Shown here: positions 1-10,933 of the stretch, piece by piece
How positions within the stretch are numbered: the first letter of the stretch is position 1
Layout: each line of letters begins with the position of its first letter
Origin: Chelydra serpentina
Taxonomy: Eukaryota > Chordata > Testudines > Chelydridae
Length of the DNA stretch: 64,000 nt
Assembly (NCBI GenBank): GCA_037349315.1
Contig: JBAIAC010000001.1
Coordinates: forward strand, 36,270,001 to 36,334,000
Direction of reading: 5' to 3'
The notes under the pieces: model-generated
Database searches by the model: none
The model's input: only the letters and a program-made list of their open reading frames with translations
What the model was told of the DNA's origin: nothing
Program-made: the position numbers and the translations under genes

Positions 1-1912
1 CCTGAGCCACTGTATTCAGGAAAGGAGCCATCAGAGAGCAGAGAGCCAGGATGATGTATTCTCAGCGACCTGTGTTGCTCAGCATACAGACAGATGCCAT
101 TTGCATCACTTGATTTCTCAATTTCTTTGGCATCATTCCCAGCTATAACGAGTTGTAATAATCCAGCCTGGAGGTCATGATTGCATGGATCACTGTTGCC
201 AGGTCTGAGTCTGACAGGACAGGGCCATGGGGTGATTCTTGATAAGTCAGCTCCAGGCAGGTCTGAAAGCGTCATCACTGATTTCATCTGTGTGTGTGTG
301 TCACTGCTCTCCAAAATCACGCAGAGCAATCCCCTGACATCATCCTGTCTGCCGGTCTTGGCAGAGGCCTGAGCAGCTGGTAGGCCGGGGACAATCTGAG
401 TTTAGAAAACACAAGGGTTTCCATATGTTGTTTGTTCACAGGACTCCATCGCCGCTGTGCAAACGCCTCAAACTGCACCAATTTGCTCACCGGAGTAATA
501 GCTCTTCTAGCTGCCCCATGTGCTCCATGGAAGTATAACGAGTTCTGCAGCAGGGCACCCTGGTAATTGCAGCGCTCTGGGACGACCAGCTGGAAATTCG
601 TTGGCAGCTTCAGCTCTGTGAAAAGGTGGTGATTTGTATTGAATGAAATAAATGAACAATACCATAAGTCCCATGTCCCCATGCTGTTCTTCAGTTGGAT
701 ATTAGATTCCATGTGTTTATGCTGCCTTGGCACTTTCAATGTGCTGCAGGATGTTGGCTTGAAAATACATCATTGCTTCACCAAAGGGACCAGGGAGGTG
801 AGGAAGCTGGAGGTTTGGGCAGCTGATAGGGAATATTGGTGGGGAGGGAGGCTGGCACCTGGGGAGGCTGGTTGGGATTGTGGCGGGAGCACAGAAGCAG
901 GATAATGCTGCTAAAATGGCCAGCAGTGAAACAATTAATGGTGATGTTTAAATGATCCTAAGTATGTTCCAGCAGCTCTGAGCCACAGGACCCATGGCTG
1001 ACAGTGACCTGTGTGGAGCCCGTGGGGCTCAGAGCAAGGCTTTTCAGCAGCAAAACCTCGACTTCTCCCAACCGAAAGCCAGACGAGCCCAGATTTTACC
1101 ATCTCTGGAGTGAAATGCAAACCCACCTCTATGCAAAAGCCTTCTGCAGAAACAGCCCAAAAGAAAGGATCGGCACCTCAGCCCTGCAGAGACAGGAATA
1201 CGCTGATGCTAGAACTAGCCTCAAAAGCATCTAAACGTAGCTCACTCTAAAGGCTGAGAGGGAATGCTCTCCATTCTCCAAAAACTGTGGATGTATGGAC
1301 ATTTTGTAGGTGCCTATGTGTTTGAAGTGATAGAACAATTTGGAAAAAGAAGTGAAGAAAAATCTCATTGTTCAATTGAAACTGCAGGGAGCAGCACCAT
1401 GGAAGCGTTGAAGGTGGAATTTGGCCAGGACACTGCAGATAATACGTCAACTCCAGTGAAAAATTCCCCAAGATCTTTAATAACAAGTGATCAGGTTCTT
1501 GGATTTCTCTGTCATGTAAAAGATGATGCTCCTTGCCCCTGCTACCCCGAGCACCGTTTGGTGGCATTGGGTTCAGTTAGTATGGGAAAGTGTCAGTTAC
1601 TGAACAATCAATATCACTCCCTGCAAAACACCTCTTAGCTCAGTAGTGACTCAGAAGGAAAACTTACTTCCTATGAAATCACCTTCACCACCTCTTGAAA
1701 CATCTGGCTTTTCCTCTGGACGTCTTCCAGCCATGTAATGACCAAGTCCAGCCATCCTTTTTTTTATAGGATTTGATGGGATCAAGTATGCTCCCTATGC
1801 TTATTTACTGCTCACTCACTCGCATGTATCCAGCAGGGGAAACCCTTAATGCCCATTCTCAGTGACACGTTTACCCCTAAGAGACTCAGCCAGTGCTGGG
1901 GAATTTCCTGCC
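1..1912. other. Intergenic, no gene seen
   Basis: Unique-looking AT/GC-balanced sequence with a short TG run near 286-301. Only short overlapping open frames are present, with no family motif or convincing splice structure. Confidence 0.5.
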
Positions 1913-2465
1913 TGTCAAGGTTCCCTCCCCACTCTGAACTCTAGGGTACAGATGTGGGGACCTGCATGAAAGCCCTCTAAGCTTATTCCTACCAGTTTAG
2001 GTTAAAACTTCCCCAAGGCACAAATCCTTTGTCCTTGGACGGTATGCTGCCATCACCAAGTGATTTAACAAAGAATCAGGGAAAGGACCACTTGGAGTTC
2101 CTCTTCCCCCAAAATATCCCCCCAAGCCCTTACACCCACTTTCCTGGGGAGGCTTGAGAATAATCTCCTAATCAACTGGTTACAAAGTGATCAAAGACCC
2201 AAACCCCTGGGTCATAGGAAAATGGAAAAATCAGTCAGGTTCTTAAAAGAAGGGTTTTATTTTTTTTAAAAAAGGTAAAAATCGTCTCTGTGAAATCAGG
2301 ATGGAAAATAACTTTACAGGGTACAGATTCAAAACACAGAGGCAAAACTAGGCAAAACTTTAAAGTTACAAAAAACAGGAATAAACCTCCCTCTTAGCAC
2401 AGGGAAAATTCACGAGCAAAAACAAAATCCACCCAAAAACTGCAGCCCCTCCTTTTAAATGACCA
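1913..2465 (-). repeat. LTR-like interspersed repeat, minus orientation
   Basis: On the minus strand the sequence carries AATAAA near 2256-2262 and ends in ...AACCTTGACA at 1913, i.e. the polyadenylation signal and CA end expected of a long terminal repeat. I recall this sequence type as abundant in turtle DNA, but I could not confirm the other end or a target duplication. It abuts a Harbinger fragment. Class assignment is an inference. Confidence 0.45.
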
Positions 2466-2788
2466 ACCCAACAGGCATTGCTTGCTATGGGAAAGGAGGG
2501 CGCTGCAGTTTGAAACCATTCCCACATGTTATGAAGGTGGAAGAAGCCAACCCCGCGTACCCTTTGGCTTACCATGGTTGCCTGGAAATCGAATTCTGTT
2601 GCCCAGCTGTGTGTGATGTGTCACCATACCGGCAGGCGCTCAATATAAAAGGCAAAATGCGACCTTGTACCTAAAGCACATGTGCTGTCTGCTGTGAATT
2701 GCTTGATTTACTGTGAAAGAGTCTCCCTTTTGTTCTCAGAAATGTATCTTCTTAAATTCTACTCTTCCTTTTTATCCCCCCACAGGTG

Positions 2789-3090
2789 CAAATATTTCTA
2801 CGCTCCCCCTAGCATCTCCGTCCCAGAGGTTATTGCAGATTAGAAGCCGAAAAAAATGCACTTGCGATGACATGTTTTCCGAGCTCATGAACTCCTCCCA
2901 CACTGATAGGGCACAGCTGAATGCATGGAGGCATACTGTGACAGAGTCCAGGAAAGCATTAAGTGAGCACGATGAGAAGAGTCAGGATGCAATGCTGAGG
3001 CTAATGGGGGAGCAAATGGACATGCTCAGGTGTCTGGTGGAGCTGCAGGAAAGGCAACAAGAGCACAGACTGCCTCTGCACCCCCTGTAA
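2789..3090 (+). pseudogene. Harbinger Myb/SANT-like accessory protein, C-terminal exon remnant
   Basis: After a CCCCCCACAG acceptor the frame reads through SQRLLQIRSRKKCTCDDMF and a charged helical segment (LNAWRHTVTES, MGEQMDMLRCLVELQERQQ) to TAA at 3088-3090. This is the C-terminal half of the accessory DNA-binding protein that Harbinger elements encode beside the transposase. The trihelix/SANT part would lie upstream and is not recognisable as an intact frame. Not a host gene. Confidence 0.6.
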
Positions 3091-3476
3091 AACCACGTGC
3101 CCTCCTCCCCAAGTTCCATATCCTCCTCACCCAGACGCCCAAGAACGTGGAGGGGGGAGTGGCTCCAGGCACCCAGCCACTCCACTCCAGAGGATGGCCC
3201 AAGCAACAGAAGACTGTCATTCAATAAGTTTTGATTTGTAGTGTGTCTACAATAAGCAATGTGGCCTTCTCCTTCCCTCTTCCCCTACCCCACTCGGGCT
3301 ACCTTGTCAGTTATCTCACTTCTTTTTAAATCAGTAAAGAAAGAATGCATGGTTTTAAAACAATAGTGACTATTTCCTTTAACAGCTGTGATCGAATGGG
3401 GGAGGGTGGTTGGCTTACGGGGAATTAAAATCAACAAAGGGGGCGGGTTTGCATCAAGGAGAAACACATACAACTG

Positions 3477-4803
3477 TCACACCGTAGCCTGGCCAGTCAT
3501 TAGACTGGTTTTCAAAGCTTCTCTGATGCGCAACGTGCCTAGCTGTGCTCTTCTAATTGCCCTGGTGTCTGGCTGCTCAAAATTGGCTGCCAGGCGATTT
3601 GCCTCAACCTTCCACCCTGACATAAACGTCTCCCCCTTACTCTCACAGATATTATAAAGCACACAGCAAGCAGCAATAACAATGGGAATATTGGTTGTGC
3701 TGAAGTCTAACCTAGTCAGCAAACAGCGCCAGTGAGCTTTTAAACATCCAAAGGCACATTCTACAGCCGTTCTGCACTTGCTCAGCCTGTGCTTGAACTG
3801 CTCCTTAGTACTGTTCAGGCTGCCTGTGTACAGCTTCATGAGCCATGGGAGCAAGGGGTAGGCTGGGTCTCCAAGGATAACTATTGGCATTTCAACATTC
3901 CCAACAGTAATTTGCTGGTCTGGGAAGTAAGTCCCTTCTTGCAGCTGTTCAAACAGCCCAGAGTTCCTAAAGATGCGAGCATTGCCAAGATAGGGATATG
4001 CGTTCCGTCTATTGCCCCACCACAGTTAGGGAACCCCATTGCAGCAAAGCCATCCACTATGACCTGCACATTTCCCAGAGTGACTACCCTTGATAGCAGC
4101 AGCTTAGTGATTGCTACTTGGCTACTTGGATCACAGCAGCCCCCTCAGTAGATTTGCCCCCTCAGAATTGATTCCTGACTGACCGGTGGCAGTCAGGAGT
4201 TGTAAGCTTCCGCAGGGCTTTCGCCACTCGCTTCTCAACTGTCAGGTCAACTCTCATCTTGGTATTCCTGCACTTCAGGATGGGGGAAAGCAACTCACAA
4301 AGTTCCAGGAAAGTGGCCTTACGCATGCGAAAGTTTCGCAACCACTGGGGATCATCCCATACCTGCAACACTGTGCGGTCCCACCAGTCTGTGCTTGTTT
4401 GCCAGGCCCAGAATCGGTGTTCCATTGTATCGACCTGCCCCACTGCCACCTTGATGTCCCAATTGCTACATCCCATGCTTTCAGGAACGTCTGTGTCCAT
4501 GTCCTCCTCACAATCGTCCCCGTGCTGGCATCTCCTAGCCAGGTTCTGCACATACTGCAGGATAATGTGTGAGGTATTTACAATGCTCATAACAGCAGCG
4601 GTGAGCTGAGCAGGCTCCATGCTTGCCGTGCTATGGCATATGCAAGGGTAACCCAGGAAAAAAGGTGCAAAATGATTGTCTGCCATTGCTTTCACAGAGG
4701 GAGGGAGGGAGAGAGGGAGGGGAGACTGACGACATGTACCCAAAACCACCCGCGACAATGTTTTTGCCCCATCAGGCATTGGGAGCTTAACCCAGAATTC
4801 CAA
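3477..4803 (-). pseudogene. Harbinger transposase (HARBI1-like DDE nuclease), disrupted
   Basis: Three minus-strand frames together cover a HARBI1-like transposase. 4803-4162 gives the N-terminal part, with WDDPQWLRNFRMRKATFLEL and LTVEKRVAKALRKL. 4069-3881 gives GFPNCGGAIDGTHIPI with the first catalytic Asp. 3890-3477 gives VILGDPAYPLLPWLMK with the second Asp and AVECAFGCLKAHWR with the Glu. About 45-50 codons between the first Asp block and the following segment are missing, and the frame shifts there and near 4150. It is therefore not functional. It is transcribed convergently to the accessory remnant at 2789-3090. Confidence 0.82.
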
Positions 4804-5002
4804 TGGGCAGCGGAGACTGCAGGGACTGTGGGATAACTACCCACCGTGCACCGCTCCATGAGTCAATGCTAGCCATGGTATTGAGGACGCACTCCACCGA
4901 CTTAATGCGCTTAGTGAGGATACACACAATCGACTGCATAAAATCACTTTCTAAAAATCAACTTCTATAAATTCGACATAATTGCGTAGTGTAGACCTAC
5001 CC

Positions 5003-7494
5003 TGAGAAACAAGACTGAATGAATCAAAGAAGACCCACAGTACAAGGGCTTTTGTTAGGAAGAAGTACATGGAGTTGGTCAACAAGCCACATCCTGGTGT
5101 TTCACCCCTTGCAATCTAAACACTCGTCATCAGGAGGCTGATTGCAGTGCTGCTTGCATTCCGAACCACGCTCTGTCATAATACAGTGAGCACAGCCCTG
5201 CCTCTCAACCAGCAACAGCAGCACAACTGGCCACAAGCTGAATATCCCCTGGGACTATTTGAACTGGTGGGTGGATACATCAGTGGCAAGGTAAAACCGT
5301 AATCCCTGATTCTCTGTTGCCCTGCCCCTTGTAGGATGATGTACACCAGGGCAAAGTGGGTATGGAAGAGGCGACTGCTCTGATCTGGGATAATTTTACA
5401 CCCACTTCATACTGGTGCAGCTGGCTCCACAAGGTGTTGGCCAATGGAGAATCAAAGCCTTAGTATTGCCACCTCAGTGGAGCAGCTTAGTTGGGTTTGC
5501 CATTCAGTGAGACACTCAGCTGCTCTGGGAGCTTTTTAAAGCAACCCAAAGAAAGACACCTGGCAACTGTAGGTGATTACAGCATATTAATAATAATGAT
5601 GGTGATAATAATGGGAGGAGAGCTGGGGCAGGGGTGCTAAGAAAACAGTCCCTTATTTTTGAAATAGTGTTGGCAACCTTAGGGTGGTCGGCACAGTAGG
5701 TAAACAAAGAGGATGGAGGGATGTCTTAGCTCTTCCCCACCCCCCCTTTTCTTCCCCTGTAGGATTTTAACCCAAGGAAGGCAGCTTAGGGGATCATTTC
5801 CAGCTATCCTCCCACAAGAGCTGTGGCAAACTGTATGTGATGTGAGGGTGTATGCTATCATGTGTGACCATCAACAGCATGAACGCCCCTCCCCTTCCCA
5901 TCCCCATTGCTTCCCGCTTTCCATTCTTTCAGCTGAGAACGCCAAGTGTGCAGGGCTGGGGCGGGGCAGCGACGGGAACTGGGATGACAGAAGAACCTGA
6001 AAATAACATTGCTTAAAACACTCAACCCCCAGAACCTGACAAATTCATGGAAACTGTGTTCCGCTTCCTGTTGGGGTGCATAGGAACCTAGAGGGTGGTG
6101 GGCAGAGTGAGCTCCCGTCTTGCTTCCTTGGCTATTTATCTGTCCTGTCCATCCCCTAGAAACCTGTCTGTCCTTCCTGTGAAAGCCCTGATGATGTCCT
6201 TGCTAAGGCTCCCTTGCCTCCTCCACACTGTCACAGGGGCTTTAGGGGAGACATAGGATAGCAGAGCTGATAGATCCAGCTGAATTCCCATCTCCCACCA
6301 GCATGAAACTGGACCCCGGTGTTATGTCTTTGCCTTCCCTCTGAGGCGCCTGGCTTTAGTGGGACAGTCGCTGCTCCGAGTGCCTCATGGTTCACACTCC
6401 TTCCAGGTGAGCTTCAGTGGATCTGACATGGCCAAACCCCACACCCGTAAGGCAGGGATCCAGGCGCATGGCTGTGGGAGCTGATCTGGATTCCTGGTTA
6501 ACCAAAGCCACAGAGCTCTTCTGTTAGAGGAAGCACTGACTTAACCCTGTGGAGGAGGCTGCCCTTTCAGTCCCTAGCAAGATGTGGTGAGACAGAAGCT
6601 GCGGTCCCACACAGGCTAAGGCTTCTCCAGTGCCTCCACCCTTCCAGGGGTCCTGCTCCATTACCGCTGCTCACCTCCTCACCTGCGAGTCCCCACCATC
6701 ACCTGCAGCTGAGCAAATTAGCAAGTCATCAAAGCCACCTTTCTGTTGCGGGGGTCACACCCATGAAGAGATCCTGGAGTCCCCTTCCCCCACTCCAGTT
6801 TATGCCCTGCTTGAGATGCTTCATGGCTGATTGTCCTCTATGAGGAGCCCACCTGCAGACTGAATATTGTCACAGGTGTTGTGTTTGCACCCCATTGGAG
6901 GATTAGCAGAACTAACCGACACAGCATGAATTATGAGTGTCAGACATCACAGGCAAACTTCCATCTGGAAGTTCAATTCAATGACGCTTTATGGGCATGA
7001 TAAACTACAGCAAGTGCTTCCAACATGTAAAAAGAGAGAGCCTCACAGGTGTCTGTCAGAGGAGGGGCATGCCCCATCCAGGCTAGAATTACTTGCCATT
7101 GTTGGATTGAGTTCATGTGTCCACTCCTGAGCTGGTGGCAGGTTGCTCTGAAGCCTGTCAGGGAATTCAGGGATTCAGGCTTCCTCGTTTTTATTGTTGA
7201 TCCTTTGAGCCTATTTGGATGCAAATGTCCCTAGAGATTAGGAACAAATGAAGGAGACAGAGGCAGGATAGTTTCTGGAGAGAGCGGTTTGCTCTACATT
7301 TCCCCAGGATGAACCAGGAGCTTTAGGTCCCTCCTGAGCCACTGGACCCATTGTGTTCAGGGGCCAAGCTGCCAGGAAAAGGTTGTTAACTCAAAGCATA
7401 TGTCACACCATGTGAGTGACTCTGTTAGCTGCTTGTGGAGGGGGAGATGGTTTCTGTAAGTGTCAATCATTATTATGTTTCACTATTTGTAGTA
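5003..7494. other. Intergenic, no gene seen
   Basis: No open frame with recognisable domains or splice support. No clear repeat family was identified, apart from short low-complexity tracts such as the CT/C-rich run near 5735-5755. Confidence 0.45.
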
Positions 7495-7860
7495 CAGTAG
7501 CACCTAGAAGTTCCAACCAAGATCGGGGCCCATAGTGGTAGGTGCTGTACAAACACATACTGAGAAGTTTCAGTGTAGTAGCCGTGTTAGTCTGTGTTAG
7601 CAAAAAGAAAATAAGAAAGAAATACTTGTGGCACCTTAGAGACTAACAAATTTATTTCAGCATAAGCTTTCGTGGGTTAGAACCCACTTCAGCTTATACT
7701 GAGAAGCTAGCCCCTGCCCCAGAAAACTTGCAGTTAAAGGGACAAAGGCAAAGAATTGAGTTGCTGAAAGTCACACGGTGGATCAATGGCAGAGTTGGAA
7801 ACAGAACCCAGGTCTCCTGAGTCCCACTCGAGGGCCCTAGCCTCTACACCCCGCTGTCAC
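7495..7860 (+). repeat. Old amniote interspersed repeat (GTGCTGTACAAACAC type), interrupted
   Basis: Contains the blocks GGTGCTGTACAAACACATAC, CCCCTGCCCCAGA and a tail reading AGTCACACGGTGGATCAATG followed by AACCCAGGTCTCCTGAGTCC. The same blocks recur at 29440-29560 and the tail at 13360-13440 and 47590-47700. Family name not assigned. A younger element sits inside it at 7568-7695. Confidence 0.55.
7568..7695 (-). mobile_element. Short retroelement-like insertion with 11-bp target duplication
   Basis: A 128-bp insert flanked by the exact 11-bp direct repeat ATACTGAGAAG (7557-7567 and 7696-7706), splitting the older repeat around it. The plus strand includes GTAGCCGTGTTAGTCTG and ACTTGTGGCACCTTAGAGAC, recognised as a very common turtle repeat. 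The minus strand starts with a perfect GTGGGTT/AACCCAC hairpin followed by GAAA. A related copy lies at 26478-26580. Family class is uncertain; orientation is arbitrary. Confidence 0.7.
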
Positions 7861-7954
7861 TTAAATAGATGTTGGGAAAGAAACAAGTTGATTCAGGCAA
7901 TGAAATGTTTGGGCAGGAATCTCATTAAAGCACAATAAATCCACAAACTCTTAG

Positions 7955-8215
7955 GGCAGGTCTATACTTAAATGCTGAAGCTGTAGCGCTTCAGTGACGA
8001 CACTACCTACACCAACAGGTGGACTTCTCCCATCGGCCTGGGTACTCCACCTCCCCGAGATGTGGTAATTACATTGACAGAAGAAGTCTCCCATTGTCTT
8101 ACTGCTGTCTACACTGGGGGTTAGGTCGGTTTAACTGTGTCGCTCAGGGGTGTGGGTTTTTCACACCTATACTTCATATACATATAATTTCCTAGTGGAG
8201 ACCTAGCCTTAGGAA
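7955..8215. mobile_element. MITE-like foldback element
   Basis: Begins AGGGCAGGTCTATAC and ends GTGGAGACCTAGCCTT, degenerate inverted termini. The interior has GTAGCGCTTCAGTG and CACCAACAGGTGGACTTCTC blocks. A related fragment occurs at 29205-29360. Non-autonomous DNA element; superfamily not resolved. Confidence 0.55.
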
Positions 8216-8650
8216 GGAGACAAATAAGAGGGGATATGATAAAGGTATATAATAAAATACAATGAATGGTCTAGAGAAGGGAGATTGAGAGCTCCTGTTC
8301 TCCTTGTCTCATAATACAAGAACAAGAGGAAAATTAAAAGATGACCAATTCAAAACTGATACAAGTACATGCTTTTTCACACATTGCACACTGTGGAACT
8401 CTCTGCTGCAGGATGTCAATTGAGACCAATAACTTGGCAAGATTCAAAAAGGGACTGAACACGTATATGGATGAGAAGAATAGCCGGAGTTGCAATAGTC
8501 AATGCTAACAAACATTTGGGAAGGGATATTAAACATGGTGCTTTAGGGCTTAAGCCAATGTGTAGCGACTGGAGATCAGGGTAAGACCTAGTGTGTGGGG
8601 CAGATGCTCCCACGTCTACCTGCTGTCATTTTCTTACACCTTCATTTGAA
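8216..8650 (+). mobile_element. CR1 LINE, 3' fragment
   Basis: Carries the C-terminal ORF2/3' region pattern: AGAGGGGATATGATAAAGGT, CTTTTTCACACATTGCACAC, TGTGGAACTCTCTGCTGC and GGCAAGATTCAAAAAGGGAC. 5'-truncated and with several stops. Confidence 0.75.
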
Positions 8651-10713
8651 GTATCTGGTGCTGGCCGCTGTTCCAAAGTTGCCAGGGGCAGGGAGATCTG
8701 TTGTTTGTCCAGTTGTACTTACAGTCCCCACTAGCTCCAATGAAGTGAAACCATGGTGGGCAGTGTTGCCGACTCTTCTGTTTATCCTGGGTCTCACAAC
8801 AGGTGGTGTTTTTCTTAAAGCTGCAGCTGTTGGAGGCGAGCAATTTAGATGAGAATTTCACTCTTCATTTTTTTTAAAGTACATTTCTAGACCTTGTGAT
8901 TGTGGAGAACAGCTCAAAAATGTGACCCACATCTGCCACAAAGCAGATGGAAGAGAAAGAGTCAACGTGTATTATTGTGTAAAATCCTCATGATATTTAA
9001 ACCATCCACTCCAAGTCTAATGTAATCTTATCTAAGCGGCCTTATCTAGGAATTTCTAATGTGCCCCCATCGCAGTATGGAGGCTCTAAAGCTGCCATGG
9101 CTGCAAAGATGTGCAGGCTATGTGAGGAGTGGTGCTTTCCAGCCCTTTCCTAGTGCAGCATTACCTCCAACTGGAATGGTGCTGGGTAGCAGAGAGGCGC
9201 ACTCAGGGCTCTTACCAGTCCCTGCATCCCAAGCCCTCTGCCTTTTCTCGCTCCCTAGTTCTGCTGGATCTGGAACAAGAGCCGTGACAAGAACTCTGAC
9301 AGCAAAACTCCAGTCATTTGGCCGCCGGCCAGCTCCTGTGGTTATATTGTCACACACGCGGATAGTAACAGACCTGGCTCCTACACCAATACCAGAGGCA
9401 CAACCCATTGGCACTAAATGATGTTGCGGGGCACTGCAGGCATGTGGGCAAAAGGACACTGGCCCACTCAGCGCACACACAGAGATAGGGGCTCTCACCT
9501 GTGCTGCTCTCTGGCTGATACTGCACCCTGTAGGGGCCGGGGGCTCCAGCACCGCTTGGTTTAGACTGGTGACTATAGACTGCCGTGTGTTTGTGTGCGA
9601 GGGGGTCTGCATGTCCGTTGGGTGCGTGCGGGCCAGCAAACAAGAGGGACGTGTGTGTTTTATGATGGTGGGCGGGAGCAGACGGGGGAGAGTGTGAAAG
9701 AGCTTTCACCGTTTTTCATGTTCTCCCTGTGTGTGTGAATGCAAGAGAGAGAGAGTGTGAGAGTTTCCATGTTGTGTCTAATAGGCTCTTTGTTTAACCA
9801 GGGCAGAAGGAAGAGGAAATCATCTGCATATAATGAATCCATTTACTGGATGCAGTTCCCAGGAGAGGGGCAGGAGAGAAGGATTTATGGAAAGCACCAG
9901 GCTGCTGCTGCTAGGAGGGGGACACCAATCTGGTTTTGATTTTCACTCATAAGTGGAGGCGGCCACACAAGCCAAGGCCTCATAAATGTCCCGCTGAGGA
10001 GAGTGGCCCATTGATGTGGGGCTGTCAGGCTCTATCCTGGCCATTAGTACTGAGCAGCCCCATGTCTCTGACTAATTCCAGCCCTGCTGTACTGGCTTCC
10101 AGGGATGTGTTTCCCCAAGTAGCAGCTATTCAATGGGGCCTCACCTCCCAGCGGCTCTGAGAAGTTTTAAGGTGAGAGGGGAGGGGAGAATGGAGACGTG
10201 AGCAGAGGTCTCCCACCAGGAGACAGGGACCGAGCTGCAGTAGGTTGGGGACAGAAGCCCTTTAACTGAAGAGCCAAGTGCCGTCTATGGAGCTTGCACA
10301 GTGAATGATGGGATTGTAGTTTCGCTTTGTGCACACATCTGCCTGACAGACCTTGCTTCATCTGGGCAACAAAGCCATGGGTGAATCATGGAAAAACTGA
10401 GTAACGGCAAATATGGACCTTAGTTACAGTGCCTTAATATGCAGAAGCAGTGAACCCCATTTCCTGCCCGAGCATTTTGCGCATGGATTTTAAGTACATT
10501 TAAGTCTAATGGATTCTTCTGGGGCTCAGTATCCGGTGAGCCCTGTTCCCAAACACAGTTGCCACGTGGAGCCAGTTGAATGCTTTCTCCTTTAAAGCTC
10601 CATGTGGGAGAGACTTTATGGCCAGGCCCATCCCTCTACACTTCAGCCTTTGGGGTGGGAAGCTCTTTCGAAGGATACATCTCCACAGCCTGCAGCAGCC
10701 CACGGCACTGAGT
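8651..10713. other. Intergenic, no gene seen
   Basis: Overlapping frames of up to 173 codons on the minus strand at 9118-9639 have low-complexity composition and no motif. A purine-rich GA tract lies near 9745-9756. Nothing else was recognised. Confidence 0.4.
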
Positions 10714-10933
10714 CTCAGAGCCTGGGTCTACAGACTCCGGTCCACACTATGGTGCTAAAAATAGCTGTGTAGACGGTCGGGCTCGGACCGGAGCTTAGGC
10801 TCTGAAGCCCACCCCCTCACCCTTCCTAGGCGTCTGAGCCCAAGCTCCAGCCCGAGCCCAAATGTCTGCACAGCAATTCTGAGTGCCGTAGGGCAAGCCC
10901 CGTGAGCTCAGGTCTGTAGACCCAGGCTCTGAG
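10714..10933. mobile_element. Foldback MITE with perfect 20-bp inverted ends
   Basis: The 20 bases at 10714-10733 (CTCAGAGCCTGGGTC...) are exactly reverse-complementary to 10914-10933. The interior is GC-rich and internally palindromic, with CGGGCTCGGACCGGAGC at one side and CCAGCCCGAGCCC at the other. The sequence type is shared with the MITE at 48942-49204. Confidence 0.7.

Larger units (their letters stand above)
2470..5002. mobile_element. PIF/Harbinger DNA transposon, left-truncated and decayed
   Basis: The element has the Harbinger two-gene layout: a Myb/SANT-like accessory gene on the plus strand (surviving C-terminal part ending at 3090) converging on a DDE transposase on the minus strand (3477-4803). 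The right terminus reads GTGTAGACCTACCC ending at 5002. On the minus strand this is the GGGTAGGTCTACAC terminus of this family. The matching left terminus is absent, so the element is truncated near 2470 against the LTR-like sequence. Confidence 0.8.

Noticed and set aside
9118..9639. 173-codon minus-strand frame
   Set aside because: Overlaps frames on both strands, low-complexity composition, no known domain or splice context.
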